From Oehlia diaphana (taxonomy: Eukaryota > Glomeromycota > Glomeromycetes > Glomerales > Glomeraceae): a stretch of DNA of 64,000 bases. Below the pieces are notes generated by a model. That model was not told the DNA's origin. It was given only the letters and a program-made list of their open reading frames with translations, and did not search any database. Where the stretch lies: contig QZLH01000034.1 in assembly GCA_003833135.1 (NCBI GenBank), positions 41,821-105,820 on the forward strand, written 5' to 3'. Made by a program: the position numbers and the translations under genes. Shown here piece after piece: positions 56,985 through 64,000 of this stretch; position 1 is the stretch's first letter; each line of letters begins with the position of its first letter.

Positions 56985-59900
56985 TCTAATAAAGTATATT
57001 GATTAAGCAAATGAATCAATTTATGTTTTTTTTTATCAAACAACTCTTAATATTTTTTAACATTATAATGATAACAGGCCATCTCAAAGTCAATCAAGTA
57101 AATATTATCATTTATGTTATTAAGCAAAATATTTCTATTTGTATGTTATTGTGAAGTACACCTTTACTGTGAATTGCATTTAGTGCATAAAAACCCATAA
57201 CCTTTTGTCATTCTGTTATATGCTTATAATCAGTTAAAGCAGTACTAATAAAACTTGTACCAATAATGTAGCACATCCCACCTCCATAGTAGCTATAACA
57301 CATTAGTTTTGGAATGTATTCTTTCTGAATTGTAGAAAGAAGTTGATAGATCTTGACTTCATTTTGCATTCTTTTCAAGATATATAATGGAGATTTCTAT
57401 AGATCAATATATTTCAAGGTAATCATATTTCTTTGAAATTCACATTTGAGTGTCTTCTGCTTCATTCCTGACCAAAAATACCATTAAACTTAAAATCCAT
57501 AAAGGAGAGATTCTGGTTATTCTTCTGACCTTTATACAAATGCTAGAGGATGATGAGCCTGAATTATTGTTAGAAGAGCTTTTTGTCCTAAGCCTTAAAG
57601 ATCTAGTGTATTTAGAAACTGATCCTTCATCTTTTTTCATAACTAACTTTAAAATTTTAAAAACATGAGAATACAATTAGAACAAATATTGAAAATTGCT
57701 GATAAATTCAATATAATGAATAATATACAAACCAACTATAATAAATTTGAAATGATCACAAATAAAAAATTAGACAAAGATATTATTGAAATGAATTTTA
57801 AATTGTCAAAACGAATGATTAAACCTTTAACGTCAAAAGAATCTGTCAGAATTTTAGAAGTCTGGATCAATTTAGATTTAAAAATAAATTTTATTTTTAA
57901 TCAATGTAAAGACATTATTAGTGGATATAACAAGATCATTAAGTCCAAGCAAATTACAGATTTACAAATGAAATATATTTATAATCACGTGATCATTCCT
58001 AGAATTAATTATAAGGTGCAGTTATTAGTTTGGTTGGCTATTTAAGCAGAAAAATTAAATGCCATATGTAGATATATATTTAAAAAGAAAACTTCATTAT
58101 CAATTACTACACCTAATAGTATTATACATTCGTCTATAGGATATGGTATTAAAGATATTAATATGATTCAAACTCAAAAGCAATTAAGTAGATTATATAA
58201 CCAAGTCACTGTGAAGGGAATGATGAAGATTGTTTTTGATATAGATTATAAACAATTACAAGGTGAATTATTATATACTAAATTACTTTAAGATCATGGA
58301 ATATTAATCTAAAAGATTTGCAAATTAAATATTATTTATTAGCTCGTATACTTGCTTTGTTATATGATAATATGGTGACTATAAGATCAAGCGGAGTGAA
58401 GAAAATCAGATTCAAGATGGTTCAATGCCTTTAACAGATGTTTTTACACATAAAGAATTATTTCAAAAAGGTATCAGTAAAGGATTGAAAGGGAAAAATA
58501 TATATTTTATTAGTCAGTTAATGTCTTTAGCCAGATCTCGCTTATTAAAATACAAAGATTTAAAACATAGAATTAAAATTAATACACAAGGAAGGATTCC
58601 TAGATGGTTCAAATTCATAGAAAATATGCTTATTGAGAAACCCTTAATTTCAAAGAAAGTGAAAAGTAAATATCAGTTAGAATATAAACATATTGATGAT
58701 TACATTAATGAGGATAATCTAAAAATTAGACAGTGGATAGTTACATTCAACGACCAAGTGAATGGATCCATTTTAGGTTGTATTATAAATAAATCTAATA
58801 ATAATAATAATAGAGTTCTTATTGAACATTGGATTTAAAATATTATAGATGATACAATTTTTCCTTCAATGAATTTACCTATAATTAAAAAATGTAAAGG
58901 ATGTGATGTAAAAACAGAAGTATCTAGAAGTAAACAGAAAAATTCAAACATATGTTGTATTACATATATCAATCAAGATATATGCGTCAAAATTAAAGCT
59001 AGCTCTATACAAAATGATCATTATATAGTGGATAATGCTATTTATGAAGTGTTAGTTCAAGCTGAATATAAACATTATAGTGAATCAAGTGCTAAAGTAA
59101 ATAATGTTAAAAAAATTAATAGCTTATTGAGATATGTACATCTAAAGAGTTATTGAACAGAACTGCTAGAGATCTCAAAACAACTAGAACAGGTAAATGA
59201 TTTGGAATATATACTGATGAATCTATAAGAAATTTATTAACACATGAAATGAAAATGGGTTGTGATTTTATAATTAGTTCACTTTTTGTTAAAAAATTTA
59301 ATTGCAGTATCAGTGATAATCCTTCTTCTAATAAAGCAAATTAATGGTGGTAATTTTGAGTTTAATTATATGTTCTAAGGTATCAAATATTACAATTTAT
59401 ATAAATTCTTAGTGGATAGTGAATATATTTCAAAATTTTAATACGTCAACAATATTAGAAATAAGAAAAGTCTAAAATTAATTATAAGATTTTATGGTTA
59501 CTTTTGTTTAAAATGATAAAAATTTATGAGTTAAGGGTAAATCTAGTTAAAGTTAAAGCACATAATAATAATGAATATAATACAAAGGTAGATAAGTTAG
59601 CGAAATTAGGTGCTGATAAAGAGGCATTAATGCTAGAAGATATGTTGCTTTTACATAACGGTTCTATATGTTGGCATAATATGCCTATTGAATGTAACCT
59701 TATTCCTACGATTAAAGGAATTAAAGATGCCCAATTTATTGATGACTTTTTTATGTTAAATAGAAATATTATATATCAATAACAGGAATTATTGGAGTTG
59801 ATAGATTGGAAAATATCTTTAAAATTAAATACTATAGAACAACAGTTTACCTTATTTGAGGATCATTATTTACAGTTGTTTAGAATAAAAATTTGTTATG

Positions 59901-61480
59901 ATGAACTCCCAACTTGTACAAATTTGAAGAAACGTAAACCAGATTTATATAACGATAGTTGGAAATGTAATTTTTGTGGAGTGGAAGAAGAAACATTTAA
60001 TCATCTTTGGCGATGCGTCAAAATAAAAGATATTGTGCAAGACATAATTAAAAGATTTAAAAACTTTTTAGTAAATATAATTAGCGATATTTCAAAAAAA
60101 GAGATAGACCATTCTTTGCTCTCAGATAGAGTAGAAGAATTAGAGATGTAAGATCTCATTTTTATTAAAAAATCAAGTTAGTTTCCAATTATTTAATTTA
60201 CTCAAACGTTACAAAATACTAGATATTAAAGTACTCTTAAATTTATTAAAAAGAATAATTAGAAAAATTATTTTAGAGTTTAAAATATTAATTTGGAAAA
60301 ATAGAAATGAACTACAAATAATGAAAGAAAAACAGTTAGATATTAATAACAAAGAAAAAAAATTGAAGTCGAACAGTAAAAAGTGTAAAGATAGGGACGC
60401 TAATATAGTAAACTTCAAGGAAACTAGTTGGAATAAATGGAATAATTTAGCATTCCATTGGAAAGGTCATTGGACGAATTTTTAGACGAATCATGACAGT
60501 CACCTAAAAATTTAGATTTTATCATGGTTTTGAATTATGATATTATCATTTAGGTGACAGGTTGACTTTTTCTTCAGTGAAGAGAAGCAGTCTTGTTTCA
60601 TAATGCTTAGTCCTTATATATATATTTTTCTTATGTTGTAAGTTGTATATATAAGTAAAGTTTAGTTATATTAAGACATAATCGCATTTATTATAAATTA
60701 ATAAAAAAAAAAAAATAAAAAAAAATAAAAATCATTATTATCACAGCATAATTTCCTAACTATATATGCATACGTCTTGAAAACTAGTGGAAATTCACTT
60801 GTTAATTTAAGGGTTTCTAAAATCCAGAGCTTTTTTGGGTTATTACTTGGTCAGTACTAGAAACCAGTACTTATTGTATATTGAAAGAATGCTATATTAA
60901 CATTCATTTTCTGTCATATAACTAAAAATCTGTTTAATTACTACTCTTGCTTTTGCACTCTTTTTATAAAATTCTGAAAATTAGAGTTTTTCAACTTCTA
61001 AATGGTATTATAGCTTAATTTCAATTGAAAAGAGTAGTGTTTATTGGGCAAAGAAACAAGTAAAATCTGGATCACCAGCAGACTTTTTTGTATTTTTCTC
61101 AAAAATTCATAGTCAGGTAAAAGCTTATTTAATATTTTGCAGATATTAAATTCAAAAATTGCTTGAACGCTCATTCACAAATGCCCAACCTAGAATGAGA
61201 AAATTGCAGTCTTTGATATTTTTTTTCATCAATGAATTCATACAGATTCTCACTCTCTAAGAATTCATCCTATAGAAAACATCATCTGGTACGTGATCAC
61301 CTAAATTCAAATAGATTTGGTTATTCCTTCATCTACATTATAATCCAAATTATAAATAAATAATAACCCTTATAATTTTATTATGCCATCAACTGATGAC
61401 TGACATAATAGATCAATCAATTTTTTAATAGAAACAGACGGAAGAACACATGATAATACTTCTTCGAGAATTAAAAAAGA
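56985..61480 (-). pseudogene. Nuclease-kinase (Crinkler-like) pseudogene split by a LINE
   Basis: N-terminal fragments lie at 61480-60734: SCVLPSVSIKKLIDLLCQS, then KKSAGDPDFTCFF and SIEIK, a PD-(D/E)xK-like pair, then KQIFSYMTENEC and KLWILETLKLTSEFP, KTYAYIVRKLCCDNN. The C-terminal part lies at about 57660-56985: a Ser-rich linker, then ITLKYIDL, EVKIYQLLSTIQKEYIPKL, ALNAIHSKGVLHNNIQIE (an HxD-like catalytic loop read as HNN) and YLIDFEMACYHYN when frames are followed. Stops and frameshifts are frequent. Between them sits an oppositely oriented LINE. The nuclease-then-kinase order resembles Crinkler-type effector architectures. The assignment is from motif style, without a search. Confidence 0.55.
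57661..60733 (+). mobile_element. 5'-truncated, decayed LINE (non-LTR retrotransposon)
   Basis: The plus strand carries the 3' half of a LINE ORF2-like protein, broken by stops. From the left: the end of the reverse transcriptase with ESVRILEVWINLDLKINF and IYNHVIIPRINYKVQLL (57665-58045); a spacer domain (58060-59150); RNase H pieces, with GIYTDES near 59205 and VKAHNNNEYNTKVDKLAKLG near 59550; then a C-terminal zinc-knuckle region WKCNFCGVEEETFNHLWRC near 59960. A-rich sequence at 60698-60733 is a likely degenerate 3' tail. The catalytic part of the reverse transcriptase is absent, consistent with 5' truncation on insertion. It lies inside the nuclease-kinase pseudogene. A clear target-site duplication was not found. 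Confidence 0.8.
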
Positions 61481-62766
61481 AATTTATTTATGAAGAAAAT
61501 AAAGAAAAAAAAAACTGGAAAGAAAAAAAAACTTATAATTAAATAGACTTTTAATAAACTATATATAAAACATGATCTATATTAACTGTATGATAATATA
61601 GATATTGATAAAGTGGATTGCAATCCTATTTCAGATTATGACTCAAAATTACGAAAATGTTACATTAAAGTTATAATACCAAATATGCTGTAAGTTCATT
61701 AAGTCGTAATTGGTTGTAATTTAATTTCGTCAATTTTTTTCATACTATGTCACGTAACATTATATAAATTTTTAAAAAAGGAAATTTTGTTCTAATAAAT
61801 TTGAGATATACTGTAGTTGCACAAATTACTTACAGTTTAAGGAATATATAATTTTATTGATATATGGTTACAACCTTATAACCTGTTACAACTATTACGA
61901 AAATTAGCCCTAGTGGTGATTAAAAATATTCAGCTACTCTAATTTTTTTAAATTGTCAGTATTAATAATTATATGTTAATATAATATAAAAAATATATTA
62001 TTTGTATATATAATCACAATAAACAAAATTTTTAAACCTTATATTTTTCAGAATTTTACAGAAAATAAAACTTGTTTTATATGATTGAAATTGCTAAAAA
62101 TATAAAATATAAAATTTATAAATTTAAAGTTTTTAAAATAAATGTTTAATTTAATAGGTATATTTTAATATTTAGTGATTTTAAAAAGATTATTATTAGT
62201 TTATTGGATTTATTTGGTAAAATGTATCAAATGATACTAATCATATATCTTTATTATTAATATATACTAAATTAATTTTAATATAATTTAAATTGCTATT
62301 TTAGAATCTATTAAAGTTAAAAACATAAAATCATCACTATTCAATTCATTTCTATAAAATAATATTTTAAAGATTTAAATTTTATATCTATTTAATTAGA
62401 ATATGGATGTTAAATTTAAAAATAATTTTAACAATTTTGAAATGTTAAAATAATAAAATTTATAAATTTTGTTTGGTAATTTTAATTATATTATTATAAA
62501 AATATACTAAAAGAAATTCCTTTAAAATATTACAAAAATTGATTAATAGCAATTATTTTTACAAATAAAAATAGAATTAATTAATAAATTTTTATATAAA
62601 TCAATAAATAATAAATTTTTTTTATATAATTATATTATATATAAAATATAAAATTTTTATTTTGAAAAGTGCCAAATAATTTTGATTACCAGTTGTAAAA
62701 TAAATAAATAAATCCATCTGAAAATTTGTTATACATTATATAAATTACTATATATATAGTATATAT
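61481..62766. other. Very AT-rich spacer
   Basis: Mostly A/T with almost no G/C motifs from 61930 to 62750. No gene, element end or structured RNA recognised. Confidence 0.45.
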
Positions 62767-63799
62767 ATATGTTTTTTAATACTTTTTAGGAGTACTTTCT
62801 AAATGCTATAATACACGAGTTAACACATCCCAATTACCTTATGGTAGTTACCAGAGATACGTTGGAGTACAGTAGAAAGCATTTAACCCACTCAATGAGC
62901 AAAGATGGAATAACCATCCCCCCATACTTTTCAAATTACCATACTAGGTTGGATGTACTCAAGTTATTTTAACTAGACATTTCAGCACTATACATTAAGT
63001 ATAGTAAAGGTTCATACTTTTGAGCAAGTACAAGAACAATCAGTCTGTATAAGCAGATATAATGGAACGAATATCTAGAAGGCCTTCCATAGTAGTTTTA
63101 ACTGGGATAGTCTCATTTAAAGCCTATTACAGGTCACAATTACTATATCAGTTCACCACAGTTATCAATCTTCCAGTAGTATAGTAATAACTACCAGGAC
63201 AGTAAGCTTTAAGGGTATAAAACTATAAGATCCCCTTATATTATAAGTGATTTATCTGAGTTCACCACTAATATACCAAACATGTTGAGAAATCAAACCT
63301 TACTTCAGAACCTTATATATCTGTGAGCCAACAAATATCATAGTTAGTCTAAACCTATTAGAAGGTAAATTATCACAAAGACATTGCACTTAAGACTTTA
63401 TCATCTATGAATCCTATCTAGTATGTGAACCTTCATAGTAAAGTTCACCATACCCTTAGTGGTATTGTAGAGTGATCACTAAGACAAAAGTCCACCTAAA
63501 CAGTGTACCAACAGTAACTATCTAGATAGAACAATTGATTTACCATTATTTCAGACTCAGAATGGAAGATACCATAACTTTCTATTAAAATGTGCAGTCT
63601 AACTGTACATACTGATACACCATGATACAGTTCACATTAATCTTATACCTCCACTTCAACGATATGGTGTTTTCACACACAGTAAAATTCAGTGCAAATT
63701 CTGTGATCGATCAGAATTGAACCTACATCCTCACTATAATCAGACTTATATGAGGGAACTCATGGACTAACCAATGAGCCAAGGATGATCAATCCTTAA
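62767..63799 (-). mobile_element. tRNA-headed, 1.03-kb SINE-like unit
   Basis: A block of balanced composition stands out sharply from the flanking A/T. On the minus strand it begins with a tRNA-like head: an A-box-like TGGCTCATTGGTTAG (63781-63767) and a B-box-like GGTTCAATTCT (63723-63713), 43 bp apart. It ends at the other side in A-rich sequence (CTAAAAAGTATTAAAAAAC). ATATAGTATATAT occurs immediately outside both ends (62754-62766 and 63800-63812), a candidate 13-bp target duplication, although AT-rich. No open frame spans it. AGTTCAC motifs (plus strand) recur near 63149, 63259, 63441 and 63630. Most SINEs are shorter than 600 bp, so this is unusually long. It could also be a Pol III ncRNA gene copy. 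Confidence 0.5.
63700..63797 (-). ncRNA. tRNA-related Pol III promoter head
   Basis: A- and B-box-like elements lie in tRNA order and spacing, next to a palindrome AAGGAT-TGATC-ATCCTT at 63781-63797. The cloverleaf is not intact (the T-stem does not pair well), so this is a tRNA-derived promoter rather than a functional tRNA gene. Confidence 0.4.
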
Positions 63800-64000
63800 A
63801 TATAGTATATATTATTTATATTTTATTTTATAAATAAATATTTGTAACAACTTGTTATACATTTTATTTATAATATTTTTTTTTTATTTTTTTTTTAATA
63901 ATAAATTTAGTATGCACTTTACAAATAAAATTTTTATATGTAAAATTTAATTTGAAAAATTTTTATTTAATTTACTTAATACAGTTTTATAGACAAAATT
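63800..64000. other. AT-rich right edge
   Basis: Nothing recognisable beyond the candidate target duplication at its left end. Confidence 0.4.

Noticed and set aside
57440..57668. Plus-strand 72-codon frame preceding the LINE
   Set aside because: It is antisense to the Ser-rich linker of the nuclease-kinase relic, which better explains the composition.

Overview
The window is an AT-rich fungal nuclear scaffold. Short phased GT-AG introns (about 66-190 bp), TATA boxes close upstream of genes, long A/T homopolymers, a TPR/RING-like gene, relics resembling Crinkler-type NTPase/nuclease/kinase proteins, and heavy MITE/LINE/hAT debris together suggest an arbuscular mycorrhizal fungus (Glomeromycotina, Rhizophagus-like). 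That assignment is inference from gene style, not a database match.

Left half (1-39.8 kb), gene-bearing. In order: a secreted Cys-rich protein (-, 2 exons); an NAD(P)-binding atypical SDR (+, 2 exons); a 93-aa hypothetical (+); a 1015-aa RING-like/TPR protein whose first exon seems to be only the ATG (+, 3 exons); a tandem array of three syntaxin-like Qa-SNARE paralogues (one pseudogene, one short copy without a membrane anchor, one full-length anchored copy); an Oac1-like mitochondrial carrier (-, 4 exons); a Bax-inhibitor-1/TMBIM protein (-, 5 exons); a decayed Crinkler-like NTPase/nuclease pseudogene plus a broken copy of the TMBIM first exon; a ZIP metal transporter (-, 3 exons) divergent from a BIM1-like/X325 copper protein (+, 3 exons); and a GPI-type cell-surface protein with APKD repeats (-, 2 exons). 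Exons were joined by hand; every spliced model gives an open frame whose total length is a multiple of three.

Right half (39.8-64 kb) has no intact gene. It holds a degenerate satellite, pogo-like MITEs with TA target duplications, a hAT transposase relic carrying nested insertions, a 785-bp palindromic element, a TA-flanked element with 143-bp inverted repeats around an assembly gap, dispersed repeats, a 5'-truncated LINE that splits a nuclease-kinase pseudogene, and a 1.03-kb tRNA-headed SINE-like unit near the right end.

The observations I rate highest are: (1) two syntaxin paralogues, one of them a pseudogene, that lack the transmembrane anchor and both end in a CaaX-like tetrapeptide (CVLS, CVLL), suggesting a tandem family that exchanged a membrane anchor for prenylation; (2) the unusually long tRNA-headed retroposon-like unit; (3) the effector-like nuclease-kinase gene cut in two by a LINE.
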